Of a DNA stretch of 64,000 nt, positions 54,814-64,000 are shown in pieces. The position numbers and the translations under genes were made by a program. This DNA is from Massilia eurypsychrophila (lineage in GTDB: Bacteria > Pseudomonadota > Gammaproteobacteria > Burkholderiales > Burkholderiaceae_D). The stretch lies in NCBI RefSeq assembly GCF_002760655.1, contig NZ_PDOC01000007.1, positions 124,001 to 188,000 on the forward strand, read 5' to 3'. Position 1 is the first letter of the stretch; each line of letters begins with the position of its first letter. The notes beneath the pieces were generated by a model. That model saw only the letters and a program-made list of their open reading frames with translations. It did not search any database and was not told where the DNA came from.

Positions 54814-55314
54814 ATGGATAACCAAAAAAACAACGACGGTAGCGCGCGCGACACCGGCCGCGAAGGCGCAGGCAGCAGCATGGGCAAGGACATGAGCAAA
54901 GACATGGGCAAGGATTCCGGCCTGCCACGCAGCACCGGCGGCACGGGCGGCAGCACCGTCGGCGCGACCAGCGGCGCCAGTGTCATCGACAAGGCCAAGG
55001 ACATGGCGCGCGACGCCACCAAGGACATGCCGACCAGCGCCGACATGCACAAGTCGATCGACAAGGCGGCCAATGCTGCCCAGCCAGTGGTTGACCGCCT
55101 CGCCACTTCGGCCCACGCCGGCGTCGACAAGCTCACCGGTGCGCTGTCCGGTGCCGGCGCCACGATGGACGAAAAATCGCGCCAGCTGACCGAGGCCGCC
55201 CAACGCCTGACCGACAGCGGCCGCGAATACGTGCGCACCAGCCCGATGACGTCGCTGGCCGTGGCTGCCGGCGTCGGCTACCTGCTGTCGAAGATCTTCG
55301 GCGGCCGCCGTTAA
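54814..55314 (+). CDS. DUF883/ElaB-YqjD-like membrane-anchored stress protein
   Basis: This 166-residue protein has a hydrophilic, Gly/Asp/Lys-rich N-terminal half with repeated KDM motifs, a helical region (VIDKAKDMARDATKD; QPVVDRLATSAHAGVDKLTG) and a C-terminal membrane segment (SPMTSLAVAAGVGYLLSKIFGGRR). The tail matches ElaB/YqjD proteins that tether ribosomes to the membrane in stationary phase. The ATG at 54814 follows AAAAGGG. It is grouped with katE and the DUF2382 genes, consistent with a general stress set. Confidence 0.8.
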   Translation: MDNQKNNDGSARDTGREGAGSSMGKDMSKDMGKDSGLPRSTGGTGGSTVGATSGASVIDKAKDMARDATKDMPTSADMHKSIDKAANAAQPVVDRLATSAHAGVDKLTGALSGAGATMDEKSRQLTEAAQRLTDSGREYVRTSPMTSLAVAAGVGYLLSKIFGGRR

Positions 55315-55558
55315 ATAGTCCCGCCTGACGCAGTACGCTCCCGGTCGGACAGACCGGCCGGGAGCGTTTGCCCGCAACAACGCACGAACGTAGATCCACG
55401 ACGAACCACAATGCAAGCTCAATTGGCCACTTCAGACATCGATCCGCGCGCCGTCAACCATGCGCGCGAGTTGCGTTCAGGTGTGTCGTGGCGTGTGATC
55501 GCCCTGTTCACCTGATTGCCAGGTGTCTCAATGTTGAAATCAATATCCGAGGTGTTTA

Positions 55559-57973
55559 ATGGTTACACGTAAGAAAAACGGCACGTCGGTCGACGGCGCT
55601 GGATCAATTCTGAGCACGGTGTCCGGTCCGTCGACCGCGCAGCCGCCGACGAGCATGGGTTCGAAGAACCCGGTGGCCGAGCTGTTGCGGGTCAAGACCG
55701 TCGCCGGCCAGGAGCTGTCGGCCGAAATGCCGTTCAATCCGACCAAGCCAGGTGAATATGGCGAGGCGTCGCGCAACCCGCAGCCGGGTGACACGCACAC
55801 GCCGGCGACGCCGGCTGCCACCGGCAGCACCAATACCGAGACGATTCCCTCGGCCAAGGTCGGCAGCGGCGTGCCGCCGGCCGGCGCCAACCCGACCAAC
55901 GAACCGCTCGACCGCGTACGCGTCGACGGCGCCGGACAGGGGCTGACCACCAACCAGGGCGTGCCAGTTGCCGACAACCAGCATTCGCTGAAGATCGGCC
56001 TGCGCGGCCCGACCGCGCTGGAAGACTTCATCCTGCGTGAAAAAATCACCCACTTCGACCACGAGCGCATTCCCGAGCGCGTGGTGCATGCGCGCGGTTC
56101 AGCCGCGCACGGCTACTTCGAGGCGTACAAGGACCTCAGCGAGCTGACCCGCGCTTCGCTGTTTAGCGAGGCGGGCAAACGCACACCGGTGTTCACCCGT
56201 TTTTCCACCGTCGCCGGCGAGCGCGGCTCGGCCGACACTGTGCGCGACGTGCGCGGCTTTGCCGTCAAGTTCTATACCGACGAAGGCAACTGGGACCTGG
56301 TCGGCAACAACATGCCGGTCTTCTTCATCCAGGACGCAATGAAGTTCCCCGACCTGGTGCACTCGGTCAAGCCGGAGCCGCACCACCAGATGCCGCAGGC
56401 GTCCAGCGCGCACGACACGTTCTGGGACTTCGTCTCGCTGATGCCCGAATCGACCCACATGCTGATGTGGGTAATGTCTGACCGGGCCATTCCGCGCAGC
56501 TACCGCACGATGCAAGGTTTCGGCGTGCACACCTTCCGCATGCTCAACGCCGCGGGTGAATCGCGCTTCGTCAAGTTCCACTGGAACCCGGTGCAAGGTA
56601 CCCACTCGTTGGTGTGGGACGAGGCCGCCAAGATCACCGGCGCCGATCCCGACTTCCACCGCCGTGACCTGTGGGAAGCGATCGAGGCGGGCGCGTTTCC
56701 GGAATGGGAACTGCAGCTGCAAGTGTTCACCGAGGATCAGGCCGCCGCGTTTGAATTCGACGTGCTCGATCCGACCAAGATTATCCCCGAGGAAATGGTG
56801 CCGCTGGTCGCAGTGGGCAAGATGGTGCTGAACCGTAATCCGGACAATTTCTTCGCCGAGACCGAGCAGGTGGCCTTCTGCACCGCGCACATCGTGCCGG
56901 GGCTCGACTTCTCCAACGATCCGTTGCTGCAGGGACGCATCCACTCGTACGTGGACACGCAGATCAGCCGCCTTGGCGGACCGAATTTCCATGAAATTCC
57001 GATCAATGCACCGGTTGTCCAGGTACAGAACAACCAGCGCGACGGCATGCACCGCCAAGCCATCAACCGCGGCCGCGTCAACTACGAGCCGAACTCGCTC
57101 GGCGGCGGCTATCCGGCCCAGGTCGGTTCACGCGGCTTCACCAGTTTCCGTGAGCCGGTGGCCGAAGACAAGGTGCGCGGCAAGCCGGAACTGTTCGCCG
57201 ATCACTATTCGCAGGCGCGCCTGTTCTACAACAGCCAGACGCCGGTCGAGCAGTCGCACATTGCCGCCGCCTACCGCTTCGAGCTGACGCGCGTGCAGAC
57301 GCCGGCGGTGCGCGAACGCGTGCTGGCGAACCTGGTCAATGTCGACCCTGTGCTGGCCGCCGCGGTCGCGCACGGGCTTGGCATGGAAGTGCCGCCGGCG
57401 TTGCCGATGGCCACCGACCGGCCGCTGCCGGAGTACGATCCGTCGCCGGCGCTGTCGCTGCTGAGCCGGCCGGGCGAGACCGGCATCAAGACGCGCAAGG
57501 TGGCCATTCTGGTCGCCGCCGGCGTCGACGGCGCTAGCGTGCGCACGATTTACGCGTCGTTGCTGGCCGACGGTGCGGTGCCACGGGTGGTCAGCAGCCA
57601 GCTCGGCAAGGTGAAGACGTCCGACAATGGCGCCCTCGACATCGAGATCACGCTCGAAGCCGGCCCGGCGGTGCTGTACGACGCGGTGGTGGTGCCTGAC
57701 GGCGAGGATAGCGTGAGCGCGCTGAGCCGTGACGCCAACGCGCTCGACTTCGTGCGCCAGCAGCATCGCCACTGCAAGCCGATCATGGTGGTGGGCGCCG
57801 GCGCCGGGCTGTTGCAGGCAGCCGGCGTGCCGGCCACCTTGCCGGACGGCTCGGAAGATCCGGCGCTGATCGGCACCCACAGCGAGACCTTGCCAAACGC
57901 GCTGGCCGCGTTCAAGGACGCGCTGGCAGGGCACCGTTCGTTCGGCCGCGAGACCGATCCGCCGATGGTGTAA
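55559..57973 (+). CDS. katE: Large-subunit catalase HPII (KatE type)
   Basis: This 804-residue catalase has a long N-terminal arm, the distal His177 (RVVHARG), the distal Asn in VGNNMPVFF, and the proximal tyrosine in [15 protein letters not shown]. The last 150 or so residues form the DJ-1/PfpI-like domain of large catalases ([39 protein letters not shown]). The ribosome site is weak (GAGGTG). Second catalase in the window; KatE types are usually stationary-phase enzymes. Confidence 0.96.
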   Translation: MVTRKKNGTSVDGAGSILSTVSGPSTAQPPTSMGSKNPVAELLRVKTVAGQELSAEMPFNPTKPGEYGEASRNPQPGDTHTPATPAATGSTNTETIPSAKVGSGVPPAGANPTNEPLDRVRVDGAGQGLTTNQGVPVADNQHSLKIGLRGPTALEDFILREKITHFDHERIPERVVHARGSAAHGYFEAYKDLSELTRASLFSEAGKRTPVFTRFSTVAGERGSADTVRDVRGFAVKFYTDEGNWDLVGNNMPVFFIQDAMKFPDLVHSVKPEPHHQMPQASSAHDTFWDFVSLMPESTHMLMWVMSDRAIPRSYRTMQGFGVHTFRMLNAAGESRFVKFHWNPVQGTHSLVWDEAAKITGADPDFHRRDLWEAIEAGAFPEWELQLQVFTEDQAAAFEFDVLDPTKIIPEEMVPLVAVGKMVLNRNPDNFFAETEQVAFCTAHIVPGLDFSNDPLLQGRIHSYVDTQISRLGGPNFHEIPINAPVVQVQNNQRDGMHRQAINRGRVNYEPNSLGGGYPAQVGSRGFTSFREPVAEDKVRGKPELFADHYSQARLFYNSQTPVEQSHIAAAYRFELTRVQTPAVRERVLANLVNVDPVLAAAVAHGLGMEVPPALPMATDRPLPEYDPSPALSLLSRPGETGIKTRKVAILVAAGVDGASVRTIYASLLADGAVPRVVSSQLGKVKTSDNGALDIEITLEAGPAVLYDAVVVPDGEDSVSALSRDANALDFVRQQHRHCKPIMVVGAGAGLLQAAGVPATLPDGSEDPALIGTHSETLPNALAAFKDALAGHRSFGRETDPPMV

Positions 57974-57989
57974 GCCGATCGGTTGCAAT

Positions 57990-58023
57990 AAAAAACGCCA
58001 GCATCATGCTGGCGTTTTTTTTT
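57990..58023 (+). terminator. Rho-independent terminator after katE
   Basis: AAAAACGCCAGCA and TGCTGGCGTTTTT form a stem around TCA, followed by further T residues, 16 bases after the stop. Confidence 0.93.
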
Positions 58024-58369
58024 AACCCCGCCTTCGCGCGAACATGCAGGCGCCGTGCCGCTGGGTGCGGGAAAGCCACATATTTACCACTTCGTCAATA
58101 TATTCATAGGCATTTCGCCAATAACCCTTTTGTTTCCTTTGGTAAATGTATAAGATCATTTCGGTAGCGTTGAAGGTGACCGCCTTCGATGGCCCAGATC
58201 CCACTTTCCAGCCTAAACGCCGCTGCGAGTGAGCATCACCTTCCCTGCGAACAATCGGTTCGCCCAGTTCTCCCTTCTTCCTCTGCCACGTCCCCCATCA
58301 TTGGACGGGTCGCCCCCCTATGCCCCTCCGTTCGCGGCACAGCGTCAACCAATGAAAGAACAATCCACA
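58024..58369. other. Leader region of the first chemoreceptor
   Basis: No convincing gene is present; a 60-codon frame on the minus strand lacks a ribosome site and recognisable features. The last 170 bases resemble the region before the second chemoreceptor (CCTAAA-GCCGCTGC, then GAxCAT-ACCTxCCTGC and GGT-CGCCCA), so the duplication includes the upstream sequence. Confidence 0.5.
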
Positions 58370-60067
58370 ATGTTTAACGACCTGACCATTAAAACCCGGC
58401 TCGCCTTCGTCATCGGACTATTGTGCCTTGTTTCACTGTCGATCGGACTGCTGGGTCTGCGCGGACTCGGCCAAACCAAAGATGCGCTAGAAACGGTCTA
58501 CAACGATCGCCTGGTGGCCATGGGGCAACTGAGCGAAGCGTTAACGCTGATCCAGCACAACCAGACCGTGCTGGCGCTTGCCGTCGGAGGCGATCCGGAG
58601 CAATTCGCTGCGACAATCGATGATGTGGAGCAGCGCTCGAAGGCCGCCACCATAGTCTGGCAGCAGTACATGGCAACTTTCCTCACGCCCGAAGAGAAAG
58701 TACTGGCATTGGCGTTCAGCGACAGGCGCATGAAGTATCTCGACGACGGCCTCAAACCGGTGATCGCCGCATTGCGCGCCAAAGATGTACCGACCGTTGT
58801 GGCGTCGATGCACGGCGCCATGACAACGTCGTTTCAGCCGGTGCAAACGAGCATGAAAGCGTTGATGCAGCTGCAACTCGATGTCGGCAAGAGCGAGTAC
58901 GACGCCGCTGGTGCGCGCTACCGAAGCGCGAAGATGGTCGTGGCGGGCCTGATCGGTGTCGGCCTGCTCGCCGGCATGTCGGTCGGTTACTTCCTCATCA
59001 GCGGCATTACCCGCTCGCTGGGCGAAGCGCTGCGCATCGCCGAAAACGTTGCCGCTGGCAATCTGACTGAACAGATCCGCATCGAATCGAATGACGAAAT
59101 CGGCCATCTGCTCGCCGCGCTGGCCAAGATGAACGACGGGCTGGTGTCTATCGTCTCCGAAGTGCGCAGCGGCACCGACATGATCGCCACCGCGTCAGGC
59201 GAGATCGCCGCCGGCAACCAGGATCTGTCGAGCCGTACCGAGCAACAGGCCAGTTCGCTCGAAGAGACCGCCGCGTCGATGGAAGAACTGACCTCCACCG
59301 TCAAGCAGAATGCCGACAACGCGCGCCAGGCCAACGTGCTGGCCGAATCGGCGTCGGCAGTGGCCTCGAAAGGCGGCGAAGTGATCGGTCAGGTGGTGGC
59401 GACGATGGAGGAAATCAACGATTCGGCGCGCAAGATCGTCGATATCATTTCGGTGATCGACGGCATCGCGTTTCAGACCAACATCCTGGCGCTGAACGCG
59501 GCGGTCGAAGCGGCGCGCGCCGGCGAACAGGGCCGCGGTTTCGCGGTGGTGGCCACAGAAGTGCGCAGCCTGGCACAACGCTCGGCGGCCGCGGCGAAAG
59601 AAATCAAGACGCTGATCGGCAATTCGGTCGAGCGCGTCGATGCCGGGAGCAAACTTGTCAACGAAGCCGGCGCGACCATGACCGATATCGTCGACAGCGT
59701 GCGCCGCGTCACCGACATCATGGGTGAGATCACCTCGGCCAGCCAGGAGCAGACCGCCGGCATCGACCAGATCAACGTGGCGATTTCGCAGATGGACCAG
59801 GTCACCCAGCAGAATGCAGCGCTGGTGGAACAGGCCTCGGCTGCGTCGGAAGCGATGCAGGAGCAGGCCGCCAAGCTGGCGCTGGTGGTCAGCGTGTTCC
59901 AGCTCGACAATTCGACGATGACTGCCGCGCGCATCGCGCCGCGTCCGGCCAGGCGCGCCGTCAGCGCGCCGCCGCGTCCGGCCAGGGCTGCGGCGTTGGC
60001 GCGCATCGCCCCGGCGAAAGCGCGCGTGGCCGCCACCGTCAAGGCGGACGAGTGGGAAGAGTTCTAA
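58370..60067 (+). CDS. Methyl-accepting chemotaxis protein, copy 1
   Basis: This 565-residue chemoreceptor has transmembrane helix 1 at about residues 11-31, a periplasmic four-helix-bundle sensor (4HB_MCP type), helix 2 at about 189-212, then HAMP. The signalling hairpin contains the conserved tip QTNILALNAAVEAARAGEQG near residue 370. The C-terminus is EWEEF, an x-W-x-x-F tail of the type that binds CheR/CheB. I chose the ATG at 58370 because it gives MFNDLTIKTRLAF, matching the paralogue. The ligand is unknown; the sensor half differs most between the two copies. Confidence 0.94.
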   Translation: MFNDLTIKTRLAFVIGLLCLVSLSIGLLGLRGLGQTKDALETVYNDRLVAMGQLSEALTLIQHNQTVLALAVGGDPEQFAATIDDVEQRSKAATIVWQQYMATFLTPEEKVLALAFSDRRMKYLDDGLKPVIAALRAKDVPTVVASMHGAMTTSFQPVQTSMKALMQLQLDVGKSEYDAAGARYRSAKMVVAGLIGVGLLAGMSVGYFLISGITRSLGEALRIAENVAAGNLTEQIRIESNDEIGHLLAALAKMNDGLVSIVSEVRSGTDMIATASGEIAAGNQDLSSRTEQQASSLEETAASMEELTSTVKQNADNARQANVLAESASAVASKGGEVIGQVVATMEEINDSARKIVDIISVIDGIAFQTNILALNAAVEAARAGEQGRGFAVVATEVRSLAQRSAAAAKEIKTLIGNSVERVDAGSKLVNEAGATMTDIVDSVRRVTDIMGEITSASQEQTAGIDQINVAISQMDQVTQQNAALVEQASAASEAMQEQAAKLALVVSVFQLDNSTMTAARIAPRPARRAVSAPPRPARAAALARIAPAKARVAATVKADEWEEF

Positions 60068-60129
60068 GGGCTTGGCCCGTCCAGCGCCCGCAGCAGGACC
60101 GCTTTCTGTTCCTGCCCGGGCCATCCGGA
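60064..60129 (-). pseudogene. 22-codon tail of a thioredoxin-like gene
   Basis: On the minus strand the sequence reads SGWPGQEQKAVLLRALDGPSP and stop, almost the same as the C-terminus of the gene at 63270-64000. It directly follows chemoreceptor copy 1, just as the full gene follows copy 2. It is the leftover edge of a segmental duplication. Confidence 0.85.
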
Positions 60130-60130
60130 T

Positions 60131-60302
60131 TGGCACGACAACGCCGGCATCGCGCAGCTCGAGCAGATAATTTCGCGCCGACGACACCGAACAGTCGAGA
60201 CAGGCGGCGACCGTTAAGTCACCCAGGCCGCGTACCGACAACTCGGCGATCAGCGCATCGAGCCGTTCGATGCGCAGCAGGCCGCGGCGGTCGCGCCAGA
60301 TC
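60131..60302 (-). pseudogene. Truncated copy of the small HTH gene at 41177
   Basis: The minus strand reads LLRIERLDALIAELSVRGLGDL, then DCSVSSARNYLLELRD, close to the protein at 41177-41512 and similar at DNA level too. The copy has no start codon of its own and stops after the recognition helix, where it meets the thioredoxin tail. Confidence 0.75.
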
Positions 60303-61170
60303 ACTCCGGCATCGTCCACGCGTTTCCGCTCCACGCAGCCATTGCTTGAACCGGCTGTGATAGGCGTTGACGTTTTGCACGTGCAGCTCGCCGTCCACCC
60401 GCACCCCTGCCGACAGGGTTGAGCGCGTGGTGAGCGATACCGCTCACCCTGGCAAACACCCGGTAGGCAGCATGGCCGTCGGTCACCAGCAGGATAGCGC
60501 TGTCCACCGCCGGTCGCAGGCAACGCTGCAATTGGGCGTGCCGGAGCGGGGCCCGGCCGGTGACGAAGTCGACCGTTCTGCCGCTGCGGTCACGCGCCAC
60601 CAGGATGCAGTCGTGCTCACGCGAGATGCCGCGACGCCGGGCCGATCCGCCACGCCGGCGCGGCTGCCGGTCCATGTTGCGCGATTCCTTTTGCGACTCG
60701 AGCAGGTACGTCTCGTCGGCTTCGGTGATGCCAGACAGGGGGCCAACGCGGTCGTGCCTGGCTTGCATCAGGAAGCGGTGGCGCCAGCGAAAACTGGTGT
60801 TCTTGTGGACACCGGCTAGCGCCGCGGCGCGGCGTACGGTGTTGGAGTGCAGCATGCTGTCCAGGTAGGTCAGCCATTTGCCGCGGTGGCGCAGTCTGGC
60901 CAGCGGCGTGCCGGTCAATGCGTTGCAGCTGCGGGCGCAGGCGACGCAGCGGTGGCGTTGCAGCCCGTGCGCCTGGCCGTGGCGTTGCAGGCGCCTGGAG
61001 CCACAATGGGGACACGCTTGGCGCCAAGTCGTTTCGATCAACGCGCAAGTCTGCTCGCGCAGCGACGTACTGTTCAAGCAAGCAGCAAGGTCGGTTCGCT
61101 GACGCAGCGTCAGCGTAGCGGCCTGCTCGATAAACTGCCTGAACTTGCGCGACTCCACCAGGTCTCCCAA
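60303..61170 (-). mobile_element. IS1595-family transposase remnant, frameshifted and 3'-truncated
   Basis: The start at 61170 opens a protein with an N-terminal zinc ribbon (CPHCGSRRLQRHG, then CVACARSC), a helix-turn-helix (VRRAAALAGVHKNTSFRWRHRF) and the DDE-type core starting ADETYLLES, followed by DGHAAYRVFA. Near 60404 the sense moves to another frame (VDGELHVQNVNAYHSRFKQW) and the final part of the family is missing. No terminal inverted repeats or target duplication were found. It is almost certainly inactive. Confidence 0.82.
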
Positions 61171-61575
61171 CGCGATAAGTTTGGTTCAGACCTCAACGGT
61201 TGAGCGTTAGTTCAAAATCCCCCACCTAACGGTGACATAGCCATTTTTTCGCAGGTGCCGGCATTCCGACAAAAAACGACACTTTTGCGACTTCATTGAA
61301 AATTTGCGAGGCAATTGCCAAGAGGATATTTTGTTTCCGCAGATAAATGGGTATCCTGATTTTCACGCAGCATCCACGGCCTATCCAGCCCGCGATGACG
61401 ACATCCATGTTCCGCGGCCTAAAAGCCGCTGCCGCTGAACATTGCCTGCAAGCGACCTATCCGGTCGCCCAATCTTGCTCCATTCGTCGTCGAAGCGTCC
61501 GCCATGGCATGGCCGGCGTCAGCACTTTTCTGCCCCCTTTATCTGCGGCGTTGCGTTATTTAGTGAGAATTCACC
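61171..61575. other. Region between the transposase remnant and the second chemoreceptor
   Basis: The 405 bases hold no convincing gene. The part after about 61400 is similar to the leader of chemoreceptor copy 1. The part before it is AT-rich and may be the outer edge of the insertion element. Promoters could not be assigned. Confidence 0.45.
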
Positions 61576-63273
61576 ATGTTCAAGAACCTGACCATCAAAA
61601 CCCGGCTTGCCTTCGTCATCGGCCTGCTGTGCCTTATTTCGCTGGCCATCGGCCTGTTCGGCCTGCGCGGCCTGTCCCAGACCAACGATGCGCTCGAAAC
61701 GGTCTACACCGATCGCCTGTTGGCCGTTGGCCAACTTGACGAGACGCTGACATTGGTCCAGCAGAACCAGACCACGCTGGCGCGCGCCGTCAGCGGCGAT
61801 CCGGAGAAATTCGCCGCGGCGATCGACGACGTCGAACGGCGCTCGCAGGCCATCGCCGCCGTCTGGGACCAGTACATGGCAACGTCCCGGACGCCCGAGG
61901 AAAAGACACTCGCATCGACATTTGCCGAAACGCGCAAGAAAAATATGGAAGACGGCATCAAGCCGACCATCGCCGCGCTGCGTGCCAACGACGTGCCCGC
62001 TGCGGTAGCGCTGATCCAAGGCGCCATGGTGACCACGTTTCCACCGGTGCGGGCAAGCATGAAGGCGCTGATCAAATTGCAGCTCGATGTCGGCAAGAGC
62101 GAGTACATCGCCGCGGTTGCGCGTTACGAAACGGCCAAGATCGTCTCGATCGGCCTGATCGGCGCCAGCGTGCTGGCCGGCCTGTCGATCGGCTACTTCC
62201 TCATCAGCGGCATTACCGGCTCGCTGGCCGAAGCACTGCGTGTGGCCAATAGCGTCGCCGCCGGCAACCTGACCGAAGAGATCCGCATCGACAGGAACGA
62301 CGAAATCGGCCAGCTGCTCGCCGCGCTGGGCAAGATGAACCAGGGCCTGGTCGACATCGTGTCCGAAGTGCGCAGCGGCACCGACATGATTGCCACCGCG
62401 TCAGGCCAGATCGCCGCCGGCAACCAGGACCTGTCGAGCCGTACCGAGGAGCAGGCCAGTTCGCTCGAAGAAACCGCCTCGTCGATGGAAGAACTGACCT
62501 CCACCGTCAAGCAGAATGCCGACAACGCGCGCCAGGCCAACGTGCTGGCCGAATCGGCATCGGCGGTGGCGTCAAAGGGCGGCCAGGTGATCGGCCAGGT
62601 GGTGTCGACGATGGACGAGATCAACGATTCGGCGCGCAAGATTGTCGACATCATCTCGGTGATCGACGGCATCGCGTTCCAGACCAACATCCTCGCGCTG
62701 AATGCGGCGGTCGAAGCGGCACGCGCCGGCGAACAGGGCCGCGGCTTCGCCGTGGTCGCCACCGAAGTGCGCAACCTGGCACAGCGCTCGGCCGCCGCCG
62801 CCAAGGAAATCAAGACGCTGATCGGCAACTCGGTCGAGCGCGTCGATGCTGGCAGCAAGCTCGTCAACGAGGCGGGCACCACCATGACCGACATCGTCGA
62901 CAGCGTGCGCCGCGTGACCGACATCATGGGCGAGATCACCTCGGCCAGCCAGGAGCAGACGTCCGGCATCGACCAGATCAACATGGCCATTTCCCAGATG
63001 GACCAGGTCACCCAGCAGAATGCAGCGCTGGTGGAAGAGGCCTCGGCTGCGTCGGAAGCGATGCAGGAGCAGGCCGCCAAGCTGGCGCTGGTGGTCAGCG
63101 TGTTCCAGCTCGACAATTCGAAAGTGGCTGCCGCGCGCATCGCACCGCCGCCGGCCAAGCGCGCCGTCAGCGCGCCGCCGCGTCCGGTCAAGGCAGCCGC
63201 TCCGGCGCGCATCGCCCCGGCCAAAGCCAGCGCGGCCGCGACCGCCAAGGCCGACGAGTGGGAAGAGTTCTAA
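61576..63273 (+). CDS. Methyl-accepting chemotaxis protein, copy 2
   Basis: This 565-residue receptor has the same length and layout as copy 1: MFKNLTIKTRLAF start, helix 1, 4HB sensor, helix 2 (IGLIGASVLAGLSIGYFLI), HAMP, signalling hairpin and EWEEF tail. The cytoplasmic half is nearly identical to copy 1, while the periplasmic sensor has many substitutions. This is consistent with duplication followed by ligand divergence or with gene conversion of the cytoplasmic part. It overlaps the convergent thioredoxin-like gene by four bases. Confidence 0.94.
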   Translation: MFKNLTIKTRLAFVIGLLCLISLAIGLFGLRGLSQTNDALETVYTDRLLAVGQLDETLTLVQQNQTTLARAVSGDPEKFAAAIDDVERRSQAIAAVWDQYMATSRTPEEKTLASTFAETRKKNMEDGIKPTIAALRANDVPAAVALIQGAMVTTFPPVRASMKALIKLQLDVGKSEYIAAVARYETAKIVSIGLIGASVLAGLSIGYFLISGITGSLAEALRVANSVAAGNLTEEIRIDRNDEIGQLLAALGKMNQGLVDIVSEVRSGTDMIATASGQIAAGNQDLSSRTEEQASSLEETASSMEELTSTVKQNADNARQANVLAESASAVASKGGQVIGQVVSTMDEINDSARKIVDIISVIDGIAFQTNILALNAAVEAARAGEQGRGFAVVATEVRNLAQRSAAAAKEIKTLIGNSVERVDAGSKLVNEAGTTMTDIVDSVRRVTDIMGEITSASQEQTSGIDQINMAISQMDQVTQQNAALVEEASAASEAMQEQAAKLALVVSVFQLDNSKVAAARIAPPPAKRAVSAPPRPVKAAAPARIAPAKASAAATAKADEWEEF

Positions 63274-64000
63274 GGGCTTAGCCCGTCCAGTGCCCGCAGT
63301 AGGACGGTTTTCTGTTCCTGCCCGGGCCATCCGGAGATCGTTTTCCGCACCCGGCCGTTTTCGAGAATAAAAAAGGCCGGCACGCCGACGACATCGACAT
63401 CGGCCCATTCCTCCGCATTAAACGGTGCCCGCAACGCAAGTTGCGGGTATTTTGCGTTCCAGTCGGCCATGAATCGCGTCGGCACCGGCGTGCGTGGCAA
63501 CGTCATCACCAGCAGGCCCGCGCCGCCCAGCCGCTCGTGCAGGGCGCGATCGCTACCGATCGCCTTCAATGCTTCCTCGGAAAATTTGCAGCCGGCATCG
63601 ACTACCAGCACCACCTGAGTGCCGTACATGGGCGCTACCGCGTGCCGTTCCAACGTGTTGGCCGCGGCATCGAAGCGGTACAGGCTGCGACCGCGGAAGG
63701 ACGCGCCGAGGGAATCGATTTCGCCGGGAATCGCTTCGCGCCCTCGGCGTGGATGCGCGTCTGCCACGGCACGCGCCTCGCCGAAACGGCGCCCGGCCAG
63801 CAAGGCGCGCACCATCGAATCGTCCAGCGTGCGCCGGGTATCGATGCCGCGGCGCCCGAATTCTGCGTAGATCGCACGCATCTGGCCGAGCGCCTGCGCG
63901 TCGCCGCTGCTCAAGACGACCTGGCTGGCCACATCGAACAGCAGCAGCAGGTCGGCGTGCTGGCGACTGCTCAGCGTTTGCGCTTGCAGGTAGGCAGCGA
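63270..64000 (-). CDS. Thioredoxin-like protein, N-terminus outside the window
   Basis: The frame is open from the right edge to the stop at 63270. The C-terminal part looks like a TlpA/thioredoxin fold (TQVVLVVDAGCKFSEEAL, then VPAFFILENGRVRKTISGWPGQE), but the active site has a single cysteine (DAGCKFS) instead of CxxC, so disulfide exchange is uncertain. An internal GTG at 63932 could be read as a start, but the frame continues upstream (AYLQAQTLSSRQHADLLLLFD). Role unknown. Confidence 0.75.
   Translation of the reverse strand, partial: AAYLQAQTLSSRQHADLLLLFDVASQVVLSSGDAQALGQMRAIYAEFGRRGIDTRRTLDDSMVRALLAGRRFGEARAVADAHPRRGREAIPGEIDSLGASFRGRSLYRFDAAANTLERHAVAPMYGTQVVLVVDAGCKFSEEALKAIGSDRALHERLGGAGLLVMTLPRTPVPTRFMADWNAKYPQLALRAPFNAEEWADVDVVGVPAFFILENGRVRKTISGWPGQEQKTVLLRALDGLSP

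Noticed and set aside
58022-58204. A 60-codon frame on the minus strand after katE
   Set aside because: It starts without a ribosome site, ends in the terminator and matches nothing I know. It could be a small protein but cannot be supported.
58130-58370. Sigma-28 promoter for chemoreceptor copy 1
   Set aside because: A TAAA is present, but no GCCGATAA-like -10 lies 15 bases downstream.
59195-60523. A 442-codon minus-strand frame spanning the chemoreceptor end and the HTH fragment
   Set aside because: Only the part at 60131-60302 is meaningful, as a gene fragment. The rest is antisense to the chemoreceptor signalling domain.

Overview
The window is a high-GC stretch of a betaproteobacterial chromosome, most likely from an Oxalobacteraceae genus such as Massilia, Duganella or Telluria. 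This rests on general impression: Porin_4-type porin, LIV-type ABC systems for aromatic acids, a PEP-CTERM protein, tandem chemoreceptors ending in an x-W-x-x-F tail, and dispersed GGGGTC-AGACCCC palindromes. No rRNA, tRNA, CRISPR array or prophage was seen.

Bases 1-41512 form one long island for using plant phenolics. Block A (1-5858) is the hydroxycinnamate operon ech-vdh-fcs plus a periplasmic binding protein, with a divergent MarR regulator. It turns ferulate or caffeate into vanillate or protocatechuate. Block B (5962-12263) holds a catalase, a second binding protein, a porin, small accessory genes and an IclR regulator. Block C (12474-18426) is pcaIJF plus a complete LIV-type permease/ATPase set. 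Block D (18552-22379) is a MarR regulator divergent from vanAB and a third binding protein. Block E (22458-29475) carries pcaH, pcaG, pcaB, a fused pcaC-pcaD, an IclR regulator, an AraC regulator and pobA. Together C and E give every step from protocatechuate to succinyl-CoA and acetyl-CoA.

Block F (29457-41512) is a quinate/shikimate (probably chlorogenate-type ester) module: a secreted carboxylesterase, type I 3-dehydroquinate dehydratase, a TonB-dependent receptor, a second esterase, a TetR regulator, an NAD-type quinate/shikimate dehydrogenase, an HPPD-like protein, a TIM-barrel 3-dehydroshikimate dehydratase, an MFS transporter and a small HTH protein. Three promoters in this block carry the same 16-bp TTAACTA-N2-TAGTTAA-like palindrome right after the -35 box, which points to one TetR-controlled regulon. 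Its product, protocatechuate, feeds block E, and a hydroxycinnamate released from an ester would feed block A.

Bases 41515-46950 are a surface/secretion region: a broken secreted-protein gene, an intact PEP-CTERM protein, an S8 protease behind a likely cyclic-di-GMP-I riboswitch, and a decayed second S8 protease. Bases 47185-57973 are stress and signalling genes: two DUF2382 proteins, a haloacetate-dehalogenase-like hydrolase, a PAS-PAS hybrid kinase, a kinase with an RsbW/RsbT-like N-terminal ATPase domain, a GNAT enzyme, a DUF883-like protein and large catalase KatE. Bases 58370-64000 are two same-length chemoreceptor paralogues separated by transposase and regulator debris, then a truncated thioredoxin-like gene.
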